Source of the DNA: JBIOUF01 sp044866695
GTDB taxonomy: Bacteria > Actinomycetota > Actinomycetes > Propionibacteriales > Nocardioidaceae
DNA length: 11,439 nucleotides
Reading direction: 5' to 3'
NCBI GenBank assembly: GCA_044866695.1
Contig: JBIOUF010000285.1
Span: 1-11,439 of the forward strand
The notes under the pieces: model-generated
What the model saw: only the letters and a program-made list of their open reading frames with translations
Database searches by the model: none
Told to the model about the DNA's origin: nothing
In this document: one piece after another, positions 1-7,556 of the stretch
Layout: each line of letters opens with the position of its first letter
Position numbering within the stretch: the first letter of the stretch is position 1
Made by a program: the position numbers and the translations under genes

Positions 1-128
1 CACCCGGCCGAAGACCCGCCGGCTCGACCCCCCACCCGGCCGAAGACCCGCCGGCTCGACCCCCCACCCGGCGGAAGACCCGCCGGCTCGACCCCCCACC
101 CGGCGGAAGACCCGCCGGCTCGGCAGCC
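1..128. repeat. Four tandem 32-bp hairpin repeats
   Basis: Units run 1-32, 33-64, 65-96 and 97-128. The first two are identical, the third differs by one base, and the fourth diverges over its last bases. Each unit holds an inverted repeat with a 5-base loop AAGAC: CCGGCGG/CCGCCGG is perfect in units 3 and 4 (68-86, 100-118) and has one mismatch in units 1 and 2 (4-22, 36-54). The array starts at the window edge and may continue outside it. It lies just past the 3' end of nagA, where a row of GC hairpins could end or stabilise the nag transcript. A unit of 32 bp is not a multiple of three, so a peptide repeat is unlikely. Confidence 0.85.
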
Positions 129-131
129 CAC

Positions 132-179
132 CCGGTGGTTGAGGAGCGAGCCGCTAGGCGAGCGTCTCGAAACCACCGG
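132..179. repeat. REP-like palindrome overlapping the nagA 3' end
   Basis: Perfect 9-bp outer arms CCGGTGGTT (132-140) and AACCACCGG (171-179) enclose an imperfectly paired core rich in GAGCGAG/CGAGCGTCTC. The nagA stop codon (154-156) lies inside the hairpin, so the last residues GGFETLA are encoded by the repeat arm. I recall very similar palindromes scattered through Nocardioides genomes; that is memory, not a search. It could act as a terminator or mRNA-stabilising structure, although there is no T-run. Confidence 0.7.
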
Positions 180-1347
180 CGCCGAGGCGGGGGACAGGGT
201 CGCGACCGTCGAGCGGCTCGATCCAGGACCCCCGTTTCATCACCCGGGTGACCGTCCAGGTCTCGTCGAGGACGACCAGGTCGGCGGCTGCGCCGGCGGC
301 CAGCCCGGCGGCGCCGAGCCCCAGCGTGCGAGCCGGTGTGGTCGAGGTCTGCCGCACCGCGGCGAGAAGCGCCTCGTCCTCGGCCAGATCGCTGTGCGTG
401 ACGGCGAACCGGAAGAGCTGGTCCATCGTCGCCGTGCTGCCGGCGATCGTGGCCGTGCCGGCGAGCCTGGCGACCCCGTCGACGACCTCGACGGGCAGGG
501 TCCCGAGCCGGTAGGCACCATCCGGCATGCCGGCGGCGGCCATCGCGTCGGTCACCAGGGCGACCCGGTCGCCGCCTGCCGTGGCCCAGACGTGGCGAGC
601 CAGGGCAGGGTGCACGTGCACGCCGTCGCCGACCAGCTCCACGGTGACCGAGGGATCCTCCAGCAGCGCGATCACCGGCCCCGGCTCTCGGTGATGGACC
701 GGGCGCATGGCGTTGAACAGGTGGGTGGCCACCGTGGCTCCGGCCGCGATGGCGGCGCGGGTCTGCTCGTAGGTCGCGTCGGTGTGGCCCACGGCGGCGA
801 CGGCGCCGGCGGCGACGACCCGCCGGATCGCGTCCTCGGCACCCTCGAGCTCCGGGGCCAGGGTCACCATGCGGATCGTCCCGGCACCCGCGGCCAGGAC
901 CCGGTCGATCTCCACCGGCTCGGGATCGCGCAGCGCCGACGGCTCGTGTGCACCCCGCCGTCCCGGCGCCAGCCACGGGCCCTCCAGGTGGATGCCCGCG
1001 ACCCACCCGCCCCGCACCTGCTCGGCGAGCACCCGGACCTGCCGGAGCAGCTCGTCTGGAGGCGCGGAGACCAAGGAGGCGACCATGGTGGTGGTCCCGT
1101 GCCGGGCGTGCAGGCGGGTCGTCCTGCCGGTCCCCTCGTCCGTCGCCTCCGGGAACGCCCCGCCCCCGCCTCCGTGGCTGTGCATGTCCACGAAGCCGGG
1201 GACGACGGCCACGGCGCCCAGTGCCGCGTCGGCGGGTGCTGGCGGCTGACCCGCGCCCAGCCCGGCCACCCGCCCGGAGGCGACCTCGAGCCACCCGGGG
1301 CGCAGCACCTCCCGACCGGTGACGACGACGTCGGCGGTGACCAGCAC
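154..1347 (-). CDS. nagA: N-acetylglucosamine-6-phosphate deacetylase
   Basis: Hydrolyses GlcNAc-6-P to GlcN-6-P and acetate in the cytoplasm; an amidohydrolase TIM barrel. Numbering from the chosen start, metal and catalytic motifs are in family order: PGFVDMHSHGG (H56, H58), GIHLEGPW (E122), VGHTDAT (H188), ATHLFNAMRPVHH (H209) and LVTDAMAAAG with the probable catalytic D267. The spacing matches E. coli E131/H195/H216/D273. The HxH after strand 1, where E. coli NagA has QxN, suggests a two-metal site. At 397 aa it is slightly longer than usual. I chose GTG at 1347 because GAGG lies six bases upstream; ATG at 1371 is in frame (405 aa, overlapping nagB by 16 nt) but lacks a visible ribosome site. 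It is last in the nagE-nagB-nagA operon, and its last codons lie in a palindromic repeat. Confidence 0.95.
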   Translation of the reverse strand: MLVTADVVVTGREVLRPGWLEVASGRVAGLGAGQPPAPADAALGAVAVVPGFVDMHSHGGGGGAFPEATDEGTGRTTRLHARHGTTTMVASLVSAPPDELLRQVRVLAEQVRGGWVAGIHLEGPWLAPGRRGAHEPSALRDPEPVEIDRVLAAGAGTIRMVTLAPELEGAEDAIRRVVAAGAVAAVGHTDATYEQTRAAIAAGATVATHLFNAMRPVHHREPGPVIALLEDPSVTVELVGDGVHVHPALARHVWATAGGDRVALVTDAMAAAGMPDGAYRLGTLPVEVVDGVARLAGTATIAGSTATMDQLFRFAVTHSDLAEDEALLAAVRQTSTTPARTLGLGAAGLAAGAAADLVVLDETWTVTRVMKRGSWIEPLDGRDPVPRLGAGGFETLA

Positions 1348-1355
1348 GTGGGGCC

Positions 1356-2141
1356 TCAGATGCCCTGCCATGCGGGCTTGGCGCGGTAGGTGTCGCGATA
1401 GTAGGCGGCCAGCTGCAGGCGGCTGGCGGCCGCCTCGTCCAGCAGCACGGTGGCGTGCGGATGGTGCTGCAGGATGGTTGCCGGCCAGAGCGCGCTGACC
1501 GCGCCCTCGGCCAGGTGGTGCACCGCCTCGGCCTTGCCCTGGCCGGTTGCCACCAGGACGACGTGGCGGGCCGACATGATCGTCGCCAGCCCCTGGGTGA
1601 GGCAGTGGTTGGGGACCTGCTCCAGGTCGCCGTCGAAGAACCGGGCGTTGTCGAGCCGGGTCTGCGGGGTCAGGGTCTTGATGCGGGTCCGCGACGCGAG
1701 CGAGGAGCCGGGCTCGTTGAACCCGATGTGCCCGTCGGTGCCGATCCCCAGGATCTGCAGGTCGACCCCGCCCGCCTCGGCGATGGCGGCCTCGTACGCC
1801 GCACACGAGGCCGGGACGTCCTCGGCCAGCCCGTCGGGACCGTGCACCGCCCCCGGCGCGAAGTCGACGCGGGAGACCAGCTCGGCGTCGATGACGTTGC
1901 GGTAGCGCTGCGGATGGTCCGCGGCCAGCCCGACGTACTCGTCGAGGGTGAAGCCGCGGGCGCGCGCGAAGGACACCTCGCCGGCCTCGCAGCGCCGCGC
2001 CAGCTCGTCGTAGATCACCAGCGGTGAGGAGCCGGTGGCCAGGCCCAGGACCGCCGTGGGCTTGCGCTGGAGGAGGTCGACGATGGCGTCGGCGGCGAGC
2101 CTGCCGACCGACTCCGCCCCGTCGAGGATGACGACTTCCAT
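1356..2141 (-). CDS. nagB: Glucosamine-6-phosphate deaminase
   Basis: Converts GlcN-6-P to fructose-6-P and ammonia, which joins amino-sugar breakdown to glycolysis. The protein has 261 aa, close to the usual 260-270. Visible motifs are LGLATGSSP (phosphate-binding loop, about residues 32-40), FTLDEYVGL (D67) and ILGIGTDGHIGFNEPGS (D136, H138, E143). These equal the E. coli catalytic set D72, D141, H143 and E148 with a constant offset of five. VATGQGKAEAV near residue 200 is also typical. The start follows the nagE stop by 9 nt with only a weak AGGCGG upstream, so translation is probably coupled. Allosteric behaviour cannot be read from the sequence. Confidence 0.97.
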   Translation of the reverse strand: MEVVILDGAESVGRLAADAIVDLLQRKPTAVLGLATGSSPLVIYDELARRCEAGEVSFARARGFTLDEYVGLAADHPQRYRNVIDAELVSRVDFAPGAVHGPDGLAEDVPASCAAYEAAIAEAGGVDLQILGIGTDGHIGFNEPGSSLASRTRIKTLTPQTRLDNARFFDGDLEQVPNHCLTQGLATIMSARHVVLVATGQGKAEAVHHLAEGAVSALWPATILQHHPHATVLLDEAAASRLQLAAYYRDTYRAKPAWQGI

Positions 2142-2150
2142 CGTGGCCGC

Positions 2151-4250
2151 CTACGCGTCGGCGCCGGCCCGGATGGCGAACACCTCGTCGAGGGTCGTCA
2201 CCGGGTCGTCGCCGGCCGCCACCACGTCGATGGCCGTCTTCTTGTCCATGAGCACGATGGGGATGACCGGGTTGCGGCCGGTCGCCTCCACCGCGGGCAC
2301 GTCGTAGCTGACCATCGGCTGGCCGACCCCCACCTGGGCGCCCTCCTCCACCAGCACGGTGAATCCCTCGCCCTCGAGCTGGACGGTGTCCAGACCCAGG
2401 TGGACGAGCACGCCGACGTTGTCGGGGGTCATGATCACGTAGGCGTGCGGCCAGAGCTTCATGACCTTGCCCCGGACCGGTGCCACCGCGACCACGACCT
2501 TGCGGGGCGGGTCGATCGCGACGCCCGGTCCCACGATGCCCTGTGCGAACGTGGCGTCGGGCACGTCGGTCAGGGCCACCATCCGTCCCGAGACGGGCGC
2601 GAGCACCGACCGCGTGGGGGCCGGCGCGGCGGTCGGCTCGGCGGTCTGCTGGGCGGTCTGCTGGGTGGTGGCGGCGGCCTCGGGCGCGGCAGCCGGCGCC
2701 TCCAGGGGCCCTCCCGCCAGAGCCTGGTTGATGTCGGACTTCAAGGCGTCCGCCTGGGGGCCGAAGACGGCCTGGACGTTGTTGCCGACCTCCATCACGC
2801 CGGCCGCACCCAGGGCCCTCAGCCGGGACTGGTTGACCTGGCCCTTGTCGGCGACCTCGATCCGCAGCCGGGTGATGCAGGCGTCGACGCTTCTCAGGTT
2901 CTCCCGGCCGCCGAAGGCCGCGATCAGCTGCTCGGCCTTCTGCTGACGGGCCCCGGACCCGCCGGCGGCCACCTGCCCACCTGACGGGTCGGTGAGGTTC
3001 GCGGCCTGCTCCTCCTCGAACTCCTCGTCGGGCTCACGACCGGGAGTGCGCATGTTCCACTTCAGGATCGCGAACCGGAACATCAGGTAGTAGAGGACGA
3101 AGAACGCCAGCCCCTGGACGATGAGCAGCGGGATGTTCTTCGCCGCAGGTGCCGTGCCGTACAGGAGGAGGTCGATCAGGCCCGCGGAGAACGAGAAGCC
3201 GAGGTGGATGTCGAGCACGTAGGCGATCGCCAGTGACAGGCCGGTCAGCAGCGCGTGGATGACGTAGAGCGGGAACGCCACGAACATGAAGGCGAACTCG
3301 AGCGGCTCGGTGACCCCGGTGAGGAAGGCGGTCAGCCCGGCCGCCGAGAGGATCCCGATCGCGACCTTCTTCTGGGCCGGCTTGGCGACCTGGATCATCG
3401 CCAGCGCGGCGGCGGGAAGGCCGAACATCAGGATCGGGTAGAAGCCCGAGGTGAGCCGGCCGGCGTCGGGGTCGCCCTGGGAGAAGCGGGTGAGCTCGCC
3501 CGTGTACACCGTGTCGCCCACCTGGTAGTCGCCGTAGATGAACCACACGTAGGTGTTGACGATGTGGTGCAGGCCCACCGGGATCAGCATCCGGTTGACG
3601 AACCCGTAGGTGAAGGCGCCGAAGGCCCCCGCGCCGCCGATGAACTCGCCGACGGAGGTGAGACCGGAGTCGAAGACGGGGTAGAAGTAGCTCATCGCGA
3701 AGCCGATGAACAGGCAGGCGAGAGAGACCACGATCGGCACGAACCTGCGGCCCCCGAAGAAGCCGAGGTAGGCAGGCAGCTCGATCGTGTGGTACCGGTC
3801 GAACAGGTACGCGGTGACCAGTCCGACGATGATCCCCCCGAAGACGCTGTAGTTGATCATCGCCTGGGCCCCGGCCTGGTCGACCTCGCCTTCCAGCACG
3901 ATCGGCGACATCGCCTTGAACACGGCGTCGATCACGAGGTACCCGGCGACCGCGGACAACGCGGTGGACCCGTCCGCCTTCCTGGCGAACCCGATGGCGA
4001 CCCCGACCGCGAAGAGCAGCGGCAGGTTCGCGAAGATCGCCCCGCCCCCGGCGCTCATGGCGTCGAAGAACGGCCCGATCACCGGAGTGTCGATCTTGCC
4101 CAGCAGGTCGGGCTGCCCCAGCCGGAGCAGGATGCCGGCCGCGGGCAGCAGGGCGATGGGCAACATCAGGCTCTTGCCGAGCCGCTGCAGCTGGGCGAAC
4201 CCGGGCACCCTCAGCCCGGACTTCTTCGACGTGGCGGTGGTCGAGGTCAT
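2151..4250 (-). CDS. nagE: PTS transporter EIICBA, N-acetylglucosamine-specific
   Basis: Membrane permease and phosphotransferase that imports GlcNAc as GlcNAc-6-P with phosphate from HPr. The 699 aa are ordered IIC-IIB-IIA. IIC (about 1-395) has some ten hydrophobic segments, the PVGLHHIVNTYVW motif (H228, H229) and GVTEPLEF (E315). IIB (about 438-510) has the phosphorylated cysteine C458 in DACITRLR. IIA (about 550-690) is of the glucose/Crr type with H602 (WPHAYVI) and H617 (VLVHLGLDTV), 15 residues apart as in E. coli IIA-Glc. The linkers are acidic (about 398-415) and Ala/Gln/Thr-rich (about 515-548). AGGAGG lies five bases before the ATG. Specificity for GlcNAc rather than glucose is inferred from nagB and nagA downstream. 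It is the probable first gene of the operon; no regulator gene sits beside it. Confidence 0.93.
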   Translation of the reverse strand: MTSTTATSKKSGLRVPGFAQLQRLGKSLMLPIALLPAAGILLRLGQPDLLGKIDTPVIGPFFDAMSAGGGAIFANLPLLFAVGVAIGFARKADGSTALSAVAGYLVIDAVFKAMSPIVLEGEVDQAGAQAMINYSVFGGIIVGLVTAYLFDRYHTIELPAYLGFFGGRRFVPIVVSLACLFIGFAMSYFYPVFDSGLTSVGEFIGGAGAFGAFTYGFVNRMLIPVGLHHIVNTYVWFIYGDYQVGDTVYTGELTRFSQGDPDAGRLTSGFYPILMFGLPAAALAMIQVAKPAQKKVAIGILSAAGLTAFLTGVTEPLEFAFMFVAFPLYVIHALLTGLSLAIAYVLDIHLGFSFSAGLIDLLLYGTAPAAKNIPLLIVQGLAFFVLYYLMFRFAILKWNMRTPGREPDEEFEEEQAANLTDPSGGQVAAGGSGARQQKAEQLIAAFGGRENLRSVDACITRLRIEVADKGQVNQSRLRALGAAGVMEVGNNVQAVFGPQADALKSDINQALAGGPLEAPAAAPEAAATTQQTAQQTAEPTAAPAPTRSVLAPVSGRMVALTDVPDATFAQGIVGPGVAIDPPRKVVVAVAPVRGKVMKLWPHAYVIMTPDNVGVLVHLGLDTVQLEGEGFTVLVEEGAQVGVGQPMVSYDVPAVEATGRNPVIPIVLMDKKTAIDVVAAGDDPVTTLDEVFAIRAGADA

Positions 4251-4255
4251 CTCGT

Positions 4256-4261
4256 CCTCCT
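4256..4261 (-). promoter_or_regulatory. Ribosome binding site of nagE
   Basis: The minus strand reads AGGAGG, then ACGAG, then ATG: a perfect Shine-Dalgarno core at ideal spacing that fixes the nagE start. It is the strongest ribosome site in the window. The nagE-PH-gene gap (4251-4366) contains no TA dinucleotide, so no standard TANNNT -10 box can be placed there, and I found no DasR-type operator. Confidence 0.85.
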
Positions 4262-4366
4262 GTGCCGGGACGCGGCCGGGGAGTGGAACACCTGCCTTGG
4301 GATCCTGGCACAGATGGACGGCGACCGCACCGGGCCACGACCGGGATGAGCGAGCGGAGCGGCTGC

Positions 4367-4960
4367 CTACACCAGCAGCAGCGCCGCTACGAGCGCCACG
4401 GCGAGGGTGGCCAGGACCGTCACCTCGGGAACGGCCCAGCGCCGGCGCACGGGGGGTACCTGACCGCCGCCTCTCACGGCCCCGCGAGCCTCACGCGCGA
4501 GGGTGTCGACGCGCCAGACCACGAAGTCGGCGTACGCCTGGCCCGGGTCCGGCATCCCGGTCCTCGGCGCAGCCGCAGCGCCCCTCTTCCGGCGTCGCAT
4601 CGACTGGCGGACCGAGAGACCGATACCGATGCACCGGTAGCAGTCGTCGTCCACGTGCACGTCCAGGGTCTGCCGAACCGTCACCCGGTCCACCAGGGCC
4701 AGGGGGACGAAGGTGTCGGTGAGCGGGTTGCGCAGCACCAGGGCCGCGTCGTGGTGCCGGACCTCCGCCCGCGGCCGCAGCATCGCCACCCAGACCACGG
4801 CCGAGGCCAGCAGCATGGCGAGGGCGACGCGCAGCGAGGTGCGCCCGGGTTCGGCAGCCACCACGTAGACGGCTCCGGCGCAGAGCAGCACCAGGCCGGC
4901 CCAGCCGACGGCCTGCCCGCTGGTGGGGTGGAAGCGCTCCACCGGGGGGGCTTCGGGCAT
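4367..4960 (-). CDS. Membrane protein with a bacterial PH-like domain
   Basis: A 197-aa membrane protein. Two hydrophobic helices (about residues 19-36 and 44-61) precede a soluble part with alternating hydrophobic strands (about 65-125: EVRHHDAALVLRN..., PLALVDRVTVRQ...), and a third helix is at the extreme C-terminus (about 180-197). The layout and strand pattern resemble small actinobacterial 'PH domain-containing' proteins, which I recall lying next to deoC in other actinobacteria; no function is known to me. A stretch RRRKRGAAAAPR near residue 125 is strongly basic. It is divergent from deoC across 47 bp. No Shine-Dalgarno precedes the ATG, but TATGCC lies at -12 to -7 relative to it, which suits a leaderless mRNA. 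Confidence 0.7.
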   Translation of the reverse strand: MPEAPPVERFHPTSGQAVGWAGLVLLCAGAVYVVAAEPGRTSLRVALAMLLASAVVWVAMLRPRAEVRHHDAALVLRNPLTDTFVPLALVDRVTVRQTLDVHVDDDCYRCIGIGLSVRQSMRRRKRGAAAAPRTGMPDPGQAYADFVVWRVDTLAREARGAVRGGGQVPPVRRRWAVPEVTVLATLAVALVAALLLV

Positions 4961-4966
4961 ACCGCA

Positions 4967-4972
4967 GGCATA
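4967..4972 (-). promoter_or_regulatory. Candidate -10 box of the PH-domain gene (leaderless)
   Basis: The minus strand reads TATGCC with six bases (TGCGGT) before the ATG at 4960, so transcription would start at or next to the start codon. The box departs from TANNNT at its last base, and no clear -35 is seen. Supported mainly by position and the absence of a ribosome site. Confidence 0.4.
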
Positions 4973-4995
4973 CCAGGTGGGTGCACGGCCGGGCC

Positions 4996-5001
4996 TATGC
5001 T
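4996..5001 (+). promoter_or_regulatory. Candidate -10 box of deoC (leaderless)
   Basis: TATGCT fits the actinobacterial TANNNT consensus. Exactly six bases (GAGCCG) separate it from the ATG at 5008, so the A of ATG would be +1. No Shine-Dalgarno precedes the ATG. No good -35 hexamer is visible about 17 bases upstream. Confidence 0.55.
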
Positions 5002-5007
5002 GAGCCG

Positions 5008-5970
5008 ATGAGCCTCACCAGCGGTCTCGAGACGGGTCTGGACGTGACCCGGGTGACCGCCTCGGACGCGGCTCTTCGCACCTTCCTGCACGGCCTCCCC
5101 GGCGTCGACCAGGTGGGCGCCGAGGCCCGGGCGGCGTCGCTGGCGACCCGGTCGGTGAAGACCACCGCGAAGGCTTGGGCGCTGGACATGGCCGTGCGCA
5201 TGGTCGACCTGACCACTCTGGAGGGACAGGACACCCCGGGGAAGGTGCGCGCACTGTGCAGCAAGGCGATCCGACCCGACCCGACCGACCCGTCCTGCCC
5301 GTCGACGGCCGCGGTGTGCGTGTACGGCGACCTGGTGCCGGTCGCCAAGGAGGCGCTCGCCGGCAGCACCGTGAAGGTGGCCGCCGTCGCGACGGCGTTC
5401 CCGAGCGGCCGGGCCACCATGCCCGTGCGGCTGGCCGACACCCGCGCCGCCGTCGAGGCGGGCGCCGACGAGATCGACATGGTGATCGACCGGGGCGCGT
5501 TCCTGGCCGGGCGGTACCTCGAGGTCCACGACGAGGTCGTCGAGGTCAAGCAGGCCTGCGGGTCCGCGCACCTGAAGGTGATCCTCGAGACCGGGGAGCT
5601 GGCGACCTACGACAGCGTCCGCAGGGCGTCGTGGCTGGCCATGCTCGCCGGCGCGGACTTCGTCAAGACCTCGACCGGGAAGGTGCAGCCGGCGGCCACC
5701 CTCCCCGTGACGCTGGTGATGCTCGAGGCGGTGCGCGACTGGCTCGCCGTCACAGGCCGTCACGTCGGGGTCAAGCCGGCGGGCGGCATCCGCACCAGCA
5801 AGGACGCGCTTCGCTACCTGGTCACGGTCAAGGAGGTCGCCGGAGACGCCTGGCTCGACCCCGGCCTGTTCCGGTTCGGCGCCTCCACGCTGCTCAACGA
5901 CCTGCTGATGCAGCGGATGCGGCAGAGCACCGGCCGGTACCCCGGCCCCGACTACGTGACGGTGGACTGA
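5008..5970 (+). CDS. deoC: Deoxyribose-phosphate aldolase (long form)
   Basis: Class I aldolase that cleaves 2-deoxy-D-ribose-5-phosphate to glyceraldehyde-3-phosphate and acetaldehyde, the last step of deoxynucleoside breakdown. The 320 aa are about 60 more than E. coli DeoC because of an N-terminal extension, as in actinobacterial and animal DERA enzymes. Active-site residues are visible: D157 in EIDMVID, the Schiff-base lysine K220 in FVKTSTGK, and K256 in GVKPAGGI, with spacing close to E. coli D102/K167/K201. The C-terminal phosphate-binding segment is RFGASTLLNDL. I chose ATG at 5008: an upstream in-frame GTG at 4981 would place the -10 box inside the gene. It is first of a probable operon with the ALDH genes. 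Confidence 0.95.
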   Translation: MSLTSGLETGLDVTRVTASDAALRTFLHGLPGVDQVGAEARAASLATRSVKTTAKAWALDMAVRMVDLTTLEGQDTPGKVRALCSKAIRPDPTDPSCPSTAAVCVYGDLVPVAKEALAGSTVKVAAVATAFPSGRATMPVRLADTRAAVEAGADEIDMVIDRGAFLAGRYLEVHDEVVEVKQACGSAHLKVILETGELATYDSVRRASWLAMLAGADFVKTSTGKVQPAATLPVTLVMLEAVRDWLAVTGRHVGVKPAGGIRTSKDALRYLVTVKEVAGDAWLDPGLFRFGASTLLNDLLMQRMRQSTGRYPGPDYVTVD

Positions 5971-5971
5971 C

Positions 5972-7408
5972 ATGCCCAGCCCCTTCGAGTACGCCCCGGC
6001 GCCGGAGTCCCGGGCGGTCGTCGACGTCCGGTCGTCCTACGGGCTGTTCGTCGACGGCGAGTTCACCGACCCCGTGGCGGGTGGCTCGTTCAAGTCGATC
6101 TCGCCGGCGACGGAGGAGGTGCTCGCCGAGGTCGCCGAGGCGTCCGAGGCCGACGTGGACCTCGCCGTGCGCGCCGCGCGCCGGGCCTTCCAGCGCACCT
6201 GGAGCCGGACCAGCGGCCGGGAGCGCGGCAAGTACCTGTTCCGGATCGCCCGCCTCCTCCAGGAGCGGTCCCGGGAGCTGGCCGTGCTCGAGTCGCTGGA
6301 CAACGGCAAGCCGATCCGCGAGTCCCGCGACGTCGACGTACCCCTGGCCGCGGCGCACTTCTTCTACTACGCCGGCTGGGCCGACAAGCTGGAGTACGCC
6401 GGGTTCGGTCCCGACCCGCGCCCGCTCGGCGTGGCCGGCCAGGTGATCCCGTGGAACTTCCCCCTGCTGATGCTGGCCTGGAAGATCGCCCCCGCCCTGG
6501 CGACCGGGAACACCGTGGTGCTCAAGCCGGCCGAGACCACCCCGCTGACCGCGCTGCTGTTCGCCGAGATCTGCCAGCAGGCCGACCTGCCGCCCGGAGT
6601 GGTCAACATCCTCACCGGCGCGGGCGAGACCGGCCGGGCGCTGGTCGCGCACCCCGGCGTGGACAAGGTGGCGTTCACCGGGACCACCGAGGTCGGGCGA
6701 CAGATCGCCCGCGCCGTCGCCGGCACCGACAAGCGGGTCACCCTGGAGCTCGGCGGCAAGGCGGCCAACATCGTCTTCGACGACGCGCCGGTGGACCAGG
6801 CCGTCGAGGGCATCGTCAACGGCATCTTCTTCAACCAGGGGCACGTGTGCTGCGCCGGCTCGCGGCTGCTCGTGCAGGAGTCCGTCGCCGAGGACGTGCT
6901 GGACCGGCTCAAGCGGCGGATGAGCACCCTGCGGGTCGGGGACCCGCTGGACAAGAACACCGACGTCGGCGCGATCAACTCCGCCGAGCAGCTGGCCAGG
7001 ATCCGCGCGCTGTCGGAGGTCGGCGAGGCCGAGGGCGCCGGACGGTGGTCGCCGCCGTGCGAGCTGCCGAGCAACGGCTTCTGGTTCCCGCCGACGGTGT
7101 TCACCGGCGTGTCCCAGGCGCACCGCATCGCGCGGGAGGAGATCTTCGGCCCGGTGCTGTCGGTGCTGACGTTCCGGACCCCCGCGGAGGCGGTCGAGAA
7201 GGCCAACAACACGCCGTACGGGCTCTCCGCCGGGGTCTGGACCGACAAGGGCTCGCGCATCTTGTGGGCCGCGGCCCGGCTGCGGGCCGGCGTGGTGTGG
7301 GCCAACACGTTCAACAAGTTCGACCCCACCTCGCCGTTCGGCGGCTACAAGGAGTCCGGCTACGGCCGAGAAGGCGGCCGGCACGGGCTGGAGGGGTACC
7401 TCCGGTGA
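5972..7408 (+). CDS. Aldehyde dehydrogenase (NAD(P)+), catalytic
   Basis: Oxidises an aldehyde to its acid. The start lies one base after the deoC stop, so it is translationally coupled, and acetaldehyde from DeoC is the likely substrate (inference from context). The 478 aa show the ALDH order: PWNFPLLMLAWKIAPALATGN and VVLKPAETTPL (cofactor-binding region, about 165-195), FTGTTEVGRQI (Rossmann loop), general base E259 in LELGGK, and nucleophile C293 in NQGHVCCAGSR. The E-C distance of 34 equals that in ALDH2 (E268/C302). The position before the CxC region is H rather than the usual Q (GHVCC, not GQxCC). The protein stops at HGLEGYLR, before the usual EVKTV-type oligomerisation tail, and a tail of that kind ends the next protein instead. 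Subfamily: possibly the catalytic half of a split ALDH16. Confidence 0.93.
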   Translation: MPSPFEYAPAPESRAVVDVRSSYGLFVDGEFTDPVAGGSFKSISPATEEVLAEVAEASEADVDLAVRAARRAFQRTWSRTSGRERGKYLFRIARLLQERSRELAVLESLDNGKPIRESRDVDVPLAAAHFFYYAGWADKLEYAGFGPDPRPLGVAGQVIPWNFPLLMLAWKIAPALATGNTVVLKPAETTPLTALLFAEICQQADLPPGVVNILTGAGETGRALVAHPGVDKVAFTGTTEVGRQIARAVAGTDKRVTLELGGKAANIVFDDAPVDQAVEGIVNGIFFNQGHVCCAGSRLLVQESVAEDVLDRLKRRMSTLRVGDPLDKNTDVGAINSAEQLARIRALSEVGEAEGAGRWSPPCELPSNGFWFPPTVFTGVSQAHRIAREEIFGPVLSVLTFRTPAEAVEKANNTPYGLSAGVWTDKGSRILWAAARLRAGVVWANTFNKFDPTSPFGGYKESGYGREGGRHGLEGYLR

Positions 7409-7556
7409 GCGAGCGGGGCGAGCCGGCGAGCCCGGCCAGGCGACCACAGGCCACCGCACCGCCGCGCCGGCGACCACGAGCTGCCGCACACCGCACGGCA
7501 ACGCCGGGCCACCGTCGGCAGGCCATGCCGTGGCCAACGGGACGGGGGCGGGCATC
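7409..7556. other. Gap between the two ALDH genes
   Basis: 148 bases, very GC-rich. It begins with GAGCGAGCGGGGCGAGCC-type sequence directly on the ALDH stop codon. No gene, ribosome site of note or T-run terminator is seen. Translating on in the ALDH frame gives low-complexity Arg/Ala/Gly/Pro sequence with no ALDH character, so it does not look like a broken linker. Confidence 0.5.

Noticed and set aside
1..128. Tandem direct repeats as a CRISPR array
   Set aside because: Units are contiguous with no unique spacers, and no cas gene is present.
1348..1806. Longer nagA reading frame starting inside nagB
   Set aside because: The extra 150 or so residues are Arg/Gly/Pro-rich antiframe sequence lying wholly over the well-supported nagB; NagA homology begins near 1347-1371.
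3255..4349. Long plus-strand open frame opposite nagE
   Set aside because: Composition (many Asp, Glu, Gly, His and Arg) is that of a GC-rich antisense shadow; the opposite strand encodes a complete EIICBA.
4251..4366. DasR-type operator (TGGTCTAGACCA-like) before nagE
   Set aside because: No such sequence is present; the only local symmetry is GGATCC with short flanking matches, too weak to call.
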